A program made the position numbers and the translations under genes. From Heterocephalus glaber (taxonomy: Eukaryota; Chordata; Mammalia; Rodentia; Bathyergidae): DNA of 64,000 nucleotides. Position 1 is the first letter of the stretch, and every line of letters starts with the position of its first letter. This document shows, in pieces, positions 31,812 to 42,209 of the stretch. A model generated the notes under the pieces. The model saw only the letters and a program-made list of their open reading frames with translations, had not been told where the DNA came from and did not search any database. Where the stretch lies: positions 13,953,655-14,017,654 of the forward strand of contig NW_004624778.1 in assembly GCF_000247695.1 (NCBI RefSeq), in the 5' to 3' direction.

Positions 31812-31907
31812 GCTGGGGATTTAGCTCAGTGGTTTCGCCGCCTGCCGCGCAAGCGCAAGGACCCGAGTTTGATCCCCGGTAACAAAAAAAAAAAAAAAAA
31901 AAAAAAA
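31812..31907 (+). mobile_element. ID-like SINE, near consensus
   Basis: GGCTGGGGATTTAGCTCAGT, CCGCCTGCCGCGCAAGCGCA, CCCGAGTTTGATCCCCGG and a 23-A tail. TSD TAACTTCA. Retains its CpGs, indicating a recent insertion. Confidence 0.96.
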
Positions 31908-31917
31908 GTAACTTCAA

Positions 31918-32009
31918 GGCTGGGGATTTAGCTCAGTGGTTCTGTCGCCTGCCTCGCAAGTGCAAGGTCCTGAGTTCGATCTCCGGTACAAAAAAAAAAA
32001 AAAAAAAAA
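31918..32009 (+). mobile_element. ID-like SINE, third of a cluster
   Basis: GGCTGGGGATTTAGCTCAGT, CCTCGCAAGTGCAAGG, CTCCGGTAC and a 21-A tail, in the same orientation as its neighbour. Confidence 0.95.
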
Positions 32010-32409
32010 GTTACTGCAGACCTAAAAAGTGGATCTGTAATGCCCTTTAGGTGGCCATGAAAAATTTAAAAGGAGCAAACAGCAGACGTTTTAGCATCAC
32101 CTGCTACTACTGCTTATTGTTAGGACATAAACACATTCCCACAGTGGCCAGTCTAGAAGGAGAGCCCTCTACTGTGTTCTAGCTCATGGTTGCCCTGGGA
32201 GAAGGTAGGCTAATTTTGTTAAAGAGAAGCCCCACACCCAGACATTTATGTCAAAGTGCCCAATGCTTAAATGGAGGTAATAACCTAACTTTTCTTCCAG
32301 TCTTTGTGTGAGTCATTCACATTTCTGTGGACTGGGCATGCCCACTTTGACCTTTGGTTTATTGCTGCCTGCTGTCCAATGGGCACTGTGCCAAGGGCTT
32401 CACCTACTG

Positions 32410-32590
32410 TGTCTCATTTTAGCCCATGGAACCACCCTAGGACAAGTGAGCCTCCTTTTGTGGGTGAATAAAAGAGGCGGAGAGGTGTTCCATAAATTGC
32501 CTATGGCCACATAGCTTATAAAATCCAGAGCTGGAATTTGAATCCAGTCCTTGATCACTCCAAAACCTATGACTTTAACTCCTGCCTTTA
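32410..32590 (-). mobile_element. MIR SINE, antisense
   Basis: Landmarks GAATAAAAGAGGCGGAGAGG, TTGCCTATGGCCACATAGC and AGAGCTGGAATTTGAATCC match reverse-complemented MIR. Confidence 0.7.
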
Positions 32591-32820
32591 CTGCCCACCA
32601 TGTGGAGTAGAAGATTTATTACTTTAAGTGATATATATTGATTTCTTAACATATGCCAGTGATTATTCTGTGTGACAAAGATACAGCAGGTAATAAAGCA
32701 GATTCTGTCCAGATTCTAGTGTGATTGGAGAGTTTTCTGAGGTAGGGCTTGATAGAGGTGATAAAACATACATGCCAATGTTGGGTAGTGCTAACTGTGG
32801 TGAAAAACATAAAGCAGAGG

Positions 32821-33010
32821 CTGGGCACAGTGGCACATGTCTATTTGTAATCCCAGCTACTTTAAAGGGTGAGGTAGGAGAATCTGAAGTTCAAGACCAG
32901 CCTGGGCAATTTGGTAAGACTGTCTCGAAATAAAAAGGGGTGAGAGGTAGTTTGGTGGTAGAGCACCCTGGGTTCAATACCCAGTACAGAAAAGAAAAAC
33001 AAACAAAAAA
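32821..33010 (+). mobile_element. Dimeric B1+ID SINE (B1-dID-like) with TSD
   Basis: GCTGGGCACAGTGGCACATG (7SL part), TTCAAGACCAGCCTGGGCAA, GTCTCGAAATAAAAAGG linker, then GGTAGTTTGGTGGTAGAGCA and CAATACCCAGTAC (tRNA part), A-rich tail. TSD CATAAAGCAGAG / CATTAAAGCAGAG at about 32809 and 33011. Confidence 0.85.
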
Positions 33011-33023
33011 CATTAAAGCAGAG

Positions 33024-33123
33024 GGTCAGGGATCTAGCTCAGTGGTTTTGCTGCTTGCCTTGGAAGCTCAAGGAGCCGAGTTTGATCCCTGGTACCAAAA
33101 AAACCAAAACCAAACAAAAAACA
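33024..33123 (+). mobile_element. ID-like SINE with 13-bp TSD
   Basis: GGTCAGGGATCTAGCTCAGT, GAGTTTGATCCCTGGTACC and an A-rich tail. TSD CATTAAAGCAGAG at 33011-33023 and 33124-33136. Confidence 0.95.
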
Positions 33124-33136
33124 CATTAAAGCAGAG

Positions 33137-33830
33137 TGAGAAGATATAGATGATGGTGGCTTGTTTGAGACAGTGATCAGGGAGGACCAGAGTGAAGTGA
33201 GAAAGAACGTCCTGTGAGTCTTAGGAGGGCAGGGCATGGAGATCAAAGGGAACAGCAACTGCCTAGATCTCCAGGGCAGGACTGCCTGATGATTCCAGGG
33301 GAAGCCAAGGGGCCAGTGTGGCTGGAGAGAACTAATACATGTGGGAAGAGGAAGTCAGTGTGAGAAGGCTGGGTCTTGGTAGCCACAGCAGGACCAAGGA
33401 ATTTCATTCTGAGTATGATGAAAAGCCTTTTGAGAGTTTTGGGCAGAAGTGTTGATGGATAAAAGAGTCAAGAATATAATAATATCCTCCCCAGTTAACT
33501 AACAGCTTTTCCTCGCAAAACGTTCTCTGAACAACACATGTGCTCCCTCTTCCGGCTATGATAAGTATCTTGTAGCTTATCTGCTGAAGGTAGCATGTTC
33601 TCCTGTCCTTCTGCTTCTACATGTGTATGTGGTTCCCTTACCTGGGTATGCCCAGTCATGCTTCATGTGTTCACCTACAAAACCATTTACTCATCTTACT
33701 AAGCCCAGCCCAGATGCCAAGAATCAATTTGAGCTTTTCTTACTTTCTTGACCAGGGTTAGCAAATTCTTTGATCTGAGCTTTTATATACAGTAATAGCT
33801 GTCATGCTAAAATCAAATTACTTGTTTCCC
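33137..33830. other. Intergenic, nothing recognised
   Basis: No gene-like frame; no repeat named. Confidence 0.5.
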
Positions 33831-34262
33831 TAATTATAAAAATATTCATAATACTAAAAATTGAGAAATACAGCAACATATGAAAAAATAAAACAAATTG
33901 CCCATAATTCTATCAAAATAATGCCACCCAGAGGCAACCACATGTTGTCCTACTGCCTTCTAATCTTTTTATTATCTGTACATCATACACCTTATTCTAC
34001 TGATTTTCCCCCTTTAACATATTGCCATAAATGTTTTCCTGTTGTTGAAAACGTTTAAATCTTGGAAAGCTTCCAACACATAAAAACTATAGAGAACAAT
34101 ATAATGAATTCCTGTGTACCCATTATCAAGTTCCAACATTGTTAACCAGAGGTAACCTTGTTTTCTGTGTAACCCTAGCCCCTTCTCAATTTAAGATTAT
34201 TTTGAGACAGATTTCTAAGACATCATTTCAACTGTCATTTTTCCAATATGCATGCCTACAAC
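33830..34262 (-). mobile_element. Old LINE-1 fragments, antisense
   Basis: AATGCCACCCAGAGGCAACC and the following text match L1M-type antisense order; from about 34080 a second L1M-like segment (CCTGTGTACCCATTATCAAG) runs up to the MER20 at 34263 and resumes after it (CTCTAAAAGATAAGACTTC) to about 34700. Confidence 0.5.
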
Positions 34263-34486
34263 AATGGTTCTCAACAAGAGGCAATATGCTTTTCAGGGGA
34301 CAAAAGTCGATGTCTGCAGATATTTTTGGTTAAGACTGTGAAGAGGCTATTGCTAGCGGCATCTAGTGGGTAGAGACCAAGGATATTGTGACAGGATATC
34401 ACAATATCCTGTTGCACAGTCACTCACAGTAGAGTGAGCAAGTCCAAATAATCAATAGTGCCAAGGTTGAAGATACTTCTCTAAAA
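34263..34486 (+). mobile_element. MER20 hAT element
   Basis: TGGTTCTCAACAAGAGGCAA, AGATATTTTTGGTTAAGAC, GGCATCTAGTGGGTAGAGAC and CAATAGTGCCAAGGTTGAAG follow MER20 order end to end. It sits inside the L1M-like segment. Confidence 0.82.
34380..34410. repeat. 12-bp inverted repeat with 7-base loop
   Basis: AGGATATTGTGA and TCACAATATCCT flank CAGGATA, within MER20. It is a perfect hairpin. Confidence 0.9.
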
Positions 34487-34699
34487 GATAAGACTTCTTT
34501 TTAAAAATGTTTATTGTGGTATTATATACATACAGAATATGCATAGATCAGAAATGAACAACACAATTAGCATTTATAAATTAACTGCACACATTCAGAT
34601 CAAGACAGAACATTGTCAGCATCCCAGAAGTCCCTCTGAAGTCCCATATCAGGTCTTTGCTGGCTCTGAGGGTAACCATTCTGGTTTACACTAACATAT

Positions 34700-36385
34700 T
34701 GTGCATAGAGAACTAACTCAGGAGGTTGGTTTAGACCTTGCCTTTGAGCATCTAACAGGCGACTTCTAATATTTAGAGATTTTCCATTTCAACTCTACAA
34801 ATTTGGAGCCAGTCAGTGGTGTAACTGACTAGAACTTATTTACCAATTCAAAGCCCATGCACTCTCCTTTGATAATAAGGAGAAATCTCTGCACGTCACT
34901 CTCTCTAATAGAAAGAAAAGTGTGTTTGTGTTCCTGGAAGTGAGGCTGATTAAATTCCTGGCTTCGGGTCTCAGTTCTGTGAGGTCTACAGCAGCAAATA
35001 AATAATACAGATGAAGTAGATATAAAAAGGAAAGGCCCAGACACCTCATAAACTTCAGTAGACTATTGCAGAGAAGGCTGATACCAGCAATGTAGGATGC
35101 TGCCGCTGGGGTGTATCCTCAATCAAATACCAGAGGCTCCCACACATGGGAGGGACCCGGTGATCTGGGATAAAGTCACTGAAATAGGGTTAGTCTAGGA
35201 GAGCCTTGTGACAGTGCTGCTAGAATGTTCTTTACTGCATGAACAACTTCCTTTTTTATTATATTTTCTTCCTACACTGGTAGGAAGAATAATTTACAGA
35301 ATGTTATGTGTCTGGCTTTTGTGACAGAAAAATGGGTGACTGCTCTAATTTCCGTGGGTGAAGGAGGAAAAGCTTCAGAGTCATTCACTGGGGTGAGCCA
35401 GCTGGGTGCCTACGTGAGCATTTTTGCAGTCTAATTAGGATGAGTTACATAAAGTGTAGTTTGGGCTAAGCTGCCTTCTTGCAAAGTTAACTCAGAATTT
35501 CTGCCTCTTAGCCTTCAAAATGGAGAACTAGAAAAGAGCACAGTGGAGGTCAGGCAGGGGGAGCTTTTGCCATTTCTGAAATAACAGACGATTAAGTGAA
35601 TGAATATCAGCCCTTAAAATCCTCTGAATGGAAAGTGCCTCCCTTTGATGTCTTTGAAGAACCACATACTCTTAACTGGGGCTCTGTGCTTAGTTAGGCC
35701 CAAAGTGAATAATAAAGCAGTTAAGGGCCTTGTCTTGGTGCCTGACATTTAAACAGACCTTGCAGGTGCTGGGAACTCTAGAAGAACAATAGCATTCAGG
35801 CAGGCATCTTGATAGTTGTTCAAGAAATGCCATGGCAACATCTCTGTGAAGTCTGCGGGGGCAGATGGGCTGTGGTAACATCCAAGTTCATGCCATGTGT
35901 GCGCATGTGTTTTGCATACATCACCTTCCTTGGAAATCCTCATGTACCTCTATGTATTTGGTCACACGTCCTTCATCAGCTACCCCAAAGTGGCTCCTAA
36001 TTGTACTCCAAACTAAGAACAAGGAGCAAAACCAAATCCATTCATCAGTGAGGGGGTCAGAGAAGAGTCTGCCCATAAGCCTATGCTACTCAGGTGAGGC
36101 TAAGAACGAAGAGGCGATTTCTAGCTTACACAGTTCTGCAGACATGCAGTTTATGTGCAGGTAGCAAGAACAGTAATAGTTTTCACAGTCTGGAACTTTG
36201 AGAGAGATTTGGATTCTTTCTGCAGATAGAACAAAATTTAAAGAGTCTTTTTTCAACTTGATAGTTTAGTTTTAGAGAAGATTGAAAGTAACTATTTTTT
36301 AAAGATTTAGTGGTTTCAGTATGTGCCATCAACTACATTTTTAGGATTTATAAAATATCCTTGATGTGTTTAGATAAAACATCCT
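34700..36385. other. Intergenic, nothing recognised
   Basis: Overlapping frames of 60-100 codons on both strands show no family features. Confidence 0.5.
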
Positions 36386-36387
36386 TA

Positions 36388-36529
36388 GGCCAGGTGTGAT
36401 GCTGTACTTCTGTAATCTTAGCACTCAGGTGGCCAAGGCAGGAGGATTGCAAGTTTGAAGCCAGCCTGGGCTACATAGCAAATTCAAGGCTAGCCTGAAC
36501 TACATGGAAAGACTCTGTCTCAAAAAAAA
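36388..36529 (+). mobile_element. B1 SINE
   Basis: GGCCAGGTGTGATGCTGTAC, TAGCACTCAGGTGGCCAAGG, both internal copies (TTTGAAGCCAGCCTGGGC, TTCAAGGCTAGCCTGAAC) and an A-tail. Confidence 0.88.
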
Positions 36530-36737
36530 ATATTCTTTACCTTTCTATCTGAAAACCAAGAAAGGGCTAGAGATGAGTTGGGGAATGAGAGAAGAAAAGC
36601 TAAGAGGAGTGGAATAAACATTTACTGGTCTGCTTCTCTATGTAAGAGATTCTGATATCTGCTTTATATGTATGCTCATTTTATTCCTCATGACAAGTGC
36701 TTAAATAGTTGGAGAAATGGCTTTAGTTTCTTTCTTT

Positions 36738-36835
36738 CACATATTCATTCAACAAATGCTTATTGTGTGCTTGTGATCCAGGCACAGAACTAGACCCTAG
36801 AAACCCTCACTTTCAGGGAACTTATATGGTAGAGG
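36738..36835 (-). mobile_element. L2/MIR-type ancient repeat fragment
   Basis: CATTCAACAAATGCTTATTG followed by GTGCTTGTGATCCAGGCAC matches the antisense L2 3' end. Confidence 0.6.
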
Positions 36836-38090
36836 GGTCATCTATATCAATCAAATAGGTACACAAAGATGATAAGAAATGAGAAAGGGAGGTAAATGGT
36901 ATTATGGGAATAGTCAATGGGAGATGAGAGAATCTTTCCTTTAAAAAGTTAAATTGAGCTGAGATCTTAAGAGCAAACAGGAAATAATTATAAATAAAGT
37001 GAGAAACCAAAAGCATATTCCAGCAGGTGGACAAAGGGGCATGTGCAAAGGCTCTGTGACAGAAAGAAGTGGGACTGATATGAGGAAGCTGATGTTGGCC
37101 AAATCTGTTTCTCTGTGTTCTTAACTGAAAATAACAGAAGAACCTAGACAATTTTTGCTGAAGAGGAGCTTATTAGAAGATGGGGTAGCTTATACTGTAC
37201 CCTGAACAATTGCAGAAGTAAGTCCAGTAACTATGTAAAACATAATCCTGGGGAGCTTGTACCGTGAAGATGCCACTGACCCTAGTATCACTAGTGACAC
37301 TGGCAATGGGCACTGGACACTGTCATTACCCTCATAAGAAAGGATTCCTGCTTCATTGTCACAATTTGCTAAATCAATAACTGCCCAGCTATGTCTAACT
37401 GGCAGAGCTAGCTTACACATCTGCTCCTAGCCACAAGGCAGGCTTAGAAAGCACAGTAGACATGAGAAACAGCTTCAAAGTGTGCCTGACAGGAAGAATT
37501 CCCTCAGTATTGCCCTTTAGGCCCATTGCATCATTCCACTGGTGCCTATAAAACATGCAGTGTTCTGAAAAGTCAGACTTGCTAGGAAACCCCTTTAGTT
37601 AAGAGAGGATGATACTACGATAGGTGAGAGGCAGTGAGAATGTGAGGAGCTCCCTTGTGACACTTGTATGAGACTTGAGAAGCATTTGGACACACTAATA
37701 CAGTCAGCCCTCCTTGCCCGGCTGCCAATGGAAAATATTTAGAAAAGAAATTGTGTCTCTACTGAACATACAGACCTTTTTCCTAGTCATTATTAACTAA
37801 AGAATACAGAAAAAGGACTCTTTACATAGCATTTACATTATAGTAGGTGTTATAAGTAATCTAGAGTTGTTCTGAAGTATACAAGAGGATGAGCTTAGGT
37901 TACATGCAAACATTATGCTAATTTATTAAAGGGACTTGAGTATCCAAGGATTTGGGGGTCTGAGGGGGTTCTAGAGCCAATTCCCTATGGATATTGAGAG
38001 ATGAGTGGACAATGTATTAGTTTCTATTGTTACATAATAAACTACCTTAAAACAGCATCTTAAAACAAGAAAAAAGTCTATTATAAAAAT
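36836..38090. other. Intergenic, nothing recognised
   Basis: A 109-codon antisense frame (36822-37151) overlaps ancient repeat sequence and has no protein-like features I know. Confidence 0.5.
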
Positions 38091-38098
38091 CTATTATG

Positions 38099-38176
38099 GG
38101 CTGGGGATTTAGCTCAGTGGCACTGCACCTGCCTCGTAAGCACAAGGTCCTGAGTCAATCCCCCATATCAAAAAAA
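38099..38176 (+). mobile_element. ID-like SINE with TSD
   Basis: GGGCTGGGGATTTAGCTCAG, CCTCGTAAGCACAAGG, CATATC end, A-tail. Flanks of the type AAAA(A)TCTATTAT / AAGTCCATTAT. Confidence 0.92.
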
Positions 38177-38177
38177 G

Positions 38178-39040
38178 TCCATTATATCACATAAAGTGAG
38201 TTATCTGAGAGTGGCTTAGCTGGATGGCTATGGCTCATGGTTTCTCACATAACAGTGATCCAAATGTCACTTGAGGCTATAGTCATCTGAAGGCTGGACA
38301 AGCTGAGCGTCCACTTCCAAGGTGATCCACTCAAGATGTTGGCAGGAGTCCTCAATTCCCTCTTGGCTATGTGCCTCTCCTCAGGCTGCTATAGCATTTT
38401 CATGACATGGCAACTGGCTTGTCTTAGAACAGTGATCCAGGAAAGGAATCAAGGCAGAAACCACAGCATTGTTTTAAAACCTAGCTTTAGAAGCTGCATA
38501 TTGCCACTTCTGCTATATTCCATTGGTCACCTGTACCACCCTTGATACAGTGCGGAAAGGCATGAATGCTGGGAGGCAGAAATCACTGGGAGCCATTCTA
38601 CCCTGTGTTGTTTCTACTTGTTAATGGAGTGCCACTGGGCACATCTGGGTTTATTGCTTTGTATATCAGAAAGTGAAAATAAACTCACATGTTTTATCAT
38701 TTGGCGACTAGAAACTCAATTTCTAGTCATGTCTAGTAGCAGTCTAGGAACTGTTTCTTAAAAGGAGAGTGGTTACTTTTGAAAGAGGATTTTCTACTTG
38801 GGGTTTACTGCTGCTCCTTCTAGCATGCAGATTTACCACAGATGGCCAAAAGGATTAACTGCCAAAGTTGACTGCACTACAGCTTTGACCAGCTGAAGAA
38901 ACTGACCCCCACCCAAAGCTAGAGCATATAAATGAATCAGAGTGACACAGCTACAACAAAACAGACAATAATAACAATCCAGAATGTGGACATGCTATAA
39001 AATTGTGAAGATACACTGTGCCCTCAGTAGGAGAAATAAT
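38178..39040. other. Intergenic, nothing recognised
   Basis: No gene-like frame; no element named. Confidence 0.5.
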
Positions 39041-39044
39041 TTTC

Positions 39045-40130
39045 TTCTGTTTTTGTTTTGTTTTGTCTTTTTAGGATAGATTTATTTTTTATAAACCACC
39101 TTGTATACAAGCTGCATACAAGGTTCCAGAGGTTGGGCAAATCTGTTTTTACAGAGACAGCTTTGGGAGCAGCAGTCACAGTTGCTCTGTCACTTGACTG
39201 AATTAGTGTCTTTTCTTTCTTTCTTTTTTCTTTTTGGTACTGGAGATCGAACTCAAGTCCTTGTGCTTGCGGGGCAGGTGGTAGAACCACTGAGTAAAAT
39301 CCCTGACCCAGTTAGTGTCTTTTCTAAGATGTAGCTGTCTTTTATATTAACCAAGCATAATTCAAAAGGTGATATAATGGGAGTCAACTTCCCTACATCT
39401 TTCATTAGATTTCTTTAGTTCTCCTGGGGATGCAGTACTAGTTTTGGTTTCCAGTTTTTGTAGCTCCAGGATCTTGTTGTTTTTTCCTATCATAGTAGCC
39501 CTTTTTCCTCAGATCAGGAACCTCATGCAGAATTTCTGTCCATTGTAGAGCATATATGTATTCCCAAGTCTACATTCAGGAATAAGGAAATAATTTTGAG
39601 TCATTGTTGGAATCTCACCACACTATCACAAGATGGATTCAGGTCAAACTTCACTCATCACGTGATCATTGCAATTCCCTCTCTGATGATCCACTGTGGT
39701 ATTCTGGGACCCTTGAAATTAGTGTTATTTCAGAACCTGTAACTGATAATCCCTAAGAAGTCTAAATAGTTGCCATCCCTCAATGTCCTTTTGCCCCTTT
39801 TGGCCATAGTTCCCTTTGGACAAGACTGAAAGCAATACTTTAATATGTTCTTGGTGATCCACAGGGTCTTCCCCTTGCAATGCCTCATCTTTCAGAGCAC
39901 TGTAAGTCTGAGATGGAGTATCATTGCAGGCACTCTGTGTCCACCTGTATCTTTTGTGTCCCTTTTTATTATTTCTGTGTACCTCTTCACTGGTTTCTGG
40001 GTCCTTTTGTTTCTAATTTCCCATACCTGGAATTTTCTTCAGAGCTCTGCCCTTGGGCTATTGGCGCCAAGTTGACTACATACAGAGAGAGCTGGAAGTA
40101 TCTTTGGATTTCTCTTGGGGGTACATAGAA
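39045..40130 (-). pseudogene. Probable antisense processed pseudogene, parent not identified
   Basis: The left edge has the complement of an A-rich tail (TTTTGTTTTGTTTTG) and of AATAAA (TTTATT near 39079), as for a retrocopy in minus orientation. Further in, minus-strand frames read protein-like in short stretches: YNGQKFCMRFL near 39.53 kb, SALKDEALQGEDP and EGWQLFRLLRDYQLQVL near 39.75-39.93 kb, with stops and frameshifts. No introns. I cannot name the parent. A young ID SINE (39217-39310) interrupts it. Confidence 0.42.
39217..39310 (-). mobile_element. ID-like SINE with 14-bp TSD
   Basis: CTTTCTTTC tail, GGTACTGGAGATCGAACTC, CCACTGAGTAAAATCCC. TSD TTAGTGTCTTTTCT at 39203-39216 and 39311-39324. 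Confidence 0.93.
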
Positions 40131-40214
40131 GATAGAGGAGTAGGATTGTCATGATAAATCCACTTCAATATTCCTATATTCCCCAAGGCATTGGATTCTT
40201 TCTTACATCTTTGC

Positions 40215-40368
40215 TGCTTAAAGTGTATGAAGATCAGAAGTCCTGGTGTCACTTGGGAACTTGTTAAAAATTCACAATCTTGGACTGTACCCCGGATCAT
40301 GCTAAATCAGAATTTTGATGAGACTCCCATGCTATTCATATGCACATTAGAGTTTAAGAAATAGTAAC
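40215..40368 (+). mobile_element. MER5A-like hAT element
   Basis: CCTGGTGTCACTTGGGAACT, TTAAAAATTCACAATCTTGG, AAATCAGAATTTTGATGAG and ATGCACATTAGAGTTTAAG follow the MER5A order. Confidence 0.7.
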
Positions 40369-40834
40369 CTAAAACTGATATGCCAGCAAACTTCTGGCAT
40401 CTCAGCATTTTACAGTTAGGCCACCCCTGAGCACAGGTATCAGTCAACTAATTGAAAACATAACTGAAATCACTTCCAGCTCCTCAACCTAGCATATTGA
40501 ATGTGGAGTTTCCAGTCCACACAAATGCCAGTAAATTCAGCCAGATCTAAAACTATGTTTTTCCTTCCTTGGTCTAGACCTACATTCTGTAAATTTTTGA
40601 AGATAAATATGAGCAATATCTGCAAATCCTTTGTTGTGTACATCTTTCCCTGGGTTTGTCTTCTCATTACATTCCAGTCATAAGTCTGGGAACAATGAGG
40701 AGTGGCAGGGAAAATTTATAAGAACCGGTTCACTGGCAAGGGACTTGCCTCAACCACAACCCTCTAGAGTCCTCAAGCAAAGTAAGGATAGTGTCATGAA
40801 AAGATTCCTACTGGGGTTGGGATGCTTGGGAGGT

Positions 40835-41750
40835 GCTATGGTTTGAATGTTGCCCAGAATTCATGTGTCAGAAACTTAATCCCCAATGAAATTGGCAACA
40901 GTGTCGAGAGGTGGGATCTTGAAGAAAGGCTTAGCACATGAGGGTTCTGCCCTCATGAATGGATTAATACCATTATCACAGAGTAGGTTAGTTGTCATGG
41001 GAGTGGGTTCCTGATAAAATAATAAGTTCAGCCCCATTCCCTACTCTTTTCTCACTCTTGTGTGTTATATAAGACAGATATCTGCTACATGGGATCGTAA
41101 TGGCAGATTTACAGTCCACAGTGTGGCAGCTCTTAGTGGTATAGCAAGATCAGGCCAAGAAGAATCGAGAACACACCCAGAAGTTGGAAGCAAGTATACA
41201 GCTTTATTACTCCAGCAGGCTGATAGGGGATTTCTCCACAAAGTGATCACCCCAGAGCTGGTAGTGAACAGGGTTTATATGGATCAAGGGAAGAGGGGCA
41301 GGGATACAAGAAGCAAGGCATTTAACATCAGTTTATTGGTTGAGGAAGTTACATTCAGTTTACATGATTGGATAGTAAAGTACACAGGAGTTCACTTCAT
41401 TTGCATATGGTGGGAAAGTGGGGATTGCATCATGTTAAGGATACAGACACTGAGAACAAAGGACAGGAAGGAGGACATGCCTGGGTAGCCTCAGACATGT
41501 GTTAGGTGTGGGAGGCGGTATGAGCTGGGAGTGACTCTTTGTCAGTTAGGTCAGCTAGCCGCAGGAAAAGCTTTTTGCTCAGAAGTCATTTTTCTGGCTC
41601 AGGATGACACAGAAGAAGACCCTTACTAGATGCAGCTTCTCAATCTTGAACTAAAAAAAGTCTGTTCATTATAAATTACAGAGCCTGTGATAAATACAGA
41701 GCCTGTGTGATTTTGTGATAACACAAAACAGAATAAGGCAAGAAGCATTT
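40835..41750 (+). mobile_element. MaLR LTR split by a later ERV LTR
   Basis: The left part (40835-41095) has the MaLR start GCTATGGTTTGAATGTTGCC, GAGAGGTGGGATCTTGAAG and the CATGGGAGTGGGTTCCTG region. A right part (about 41665-41745: ATTATAAATTACAGAGCC, GTGATAACACAAAACAG) looks like the matching 3' end. The sequence between is a different, antisense LTR. Confidence 0.6.
41100..41650 (-). mobile_element. Solitary ERV-type LTR, antisense, inside the MaLR LTR
   Basis: On the minus strand it has an AATAAA signal (complement GCTTTATTACTCC near 41201) followed by about 85 bases of U5-like sequence ending near 41110. U3-like sequence occupies 41215 to about 41650. No internal viral genes. The 142-codon + strand frame at 41060-41488 lies here and is not a gene. 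Boundaries are approximate. Confidence 0.5.
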
Positions 41751-41759
41751 GAATCCTCC

Positions 41760-42096
41760 CGTTATATCACATTTCATCCCAATCCACGACTTCCTAATTG
41801 ATTCAAAAAATGAAGGAATGAGGCTATGAATTAACCTAATATTGTATTTCAACAACTTATAGGTTAAAATTTGAGTTCAATTTTTGCATATTTCAGTTTT
41901 ACAGCCTTAAAAGGTTACAAATTATTTCAATAGCCATTATTTCTATTTCTATTTTGAGCTGAGTACTTAAGACCTAGAGTTTGTTATTCTTATTTTTTTA
42001 AGTTCTTTGTAGTCATAAAGAAACAACAACCTTATTACCTAGTCCTTGAGCACTTGTACTTTTGATGACTTTTCTATGTCATATACTATTTAATGC
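41760..42096. other. Intergenic, AT-rich, nothing recognised
   Basis: No gene-like frame or named element. Confidence 0.55.
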
Positions 42097-42110
42097 CCCA
42101 AGCCCTACTT

Positions 42111-42195
42111 TTTTTGGCGGGGGTGTTTACCGGGGATCGAACTCAGGACCTTGCGCTTGTGAGGCGGCAGCACCACTTAGCTAAATCCCCGGCCC
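42111..42195 (-). mobile_element. ID-like SINE with 14-bp TSD
   Basis: GTTTACCGGGGATCGAACTC, CCACTTAGCTAAATCCCCGG. TSD CCCAAGCCCTACTT at 42097-42110 and 42196-42209. Confidence 0.94.
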
Positions 42196-42209
42196 CCCAA
42201 GCCCTACTT

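Noticed and set aside
41060..41488. 142-codon + strand open frame
   Set aside because: It lies antisense in an ERV-type LTR and has no domain features.
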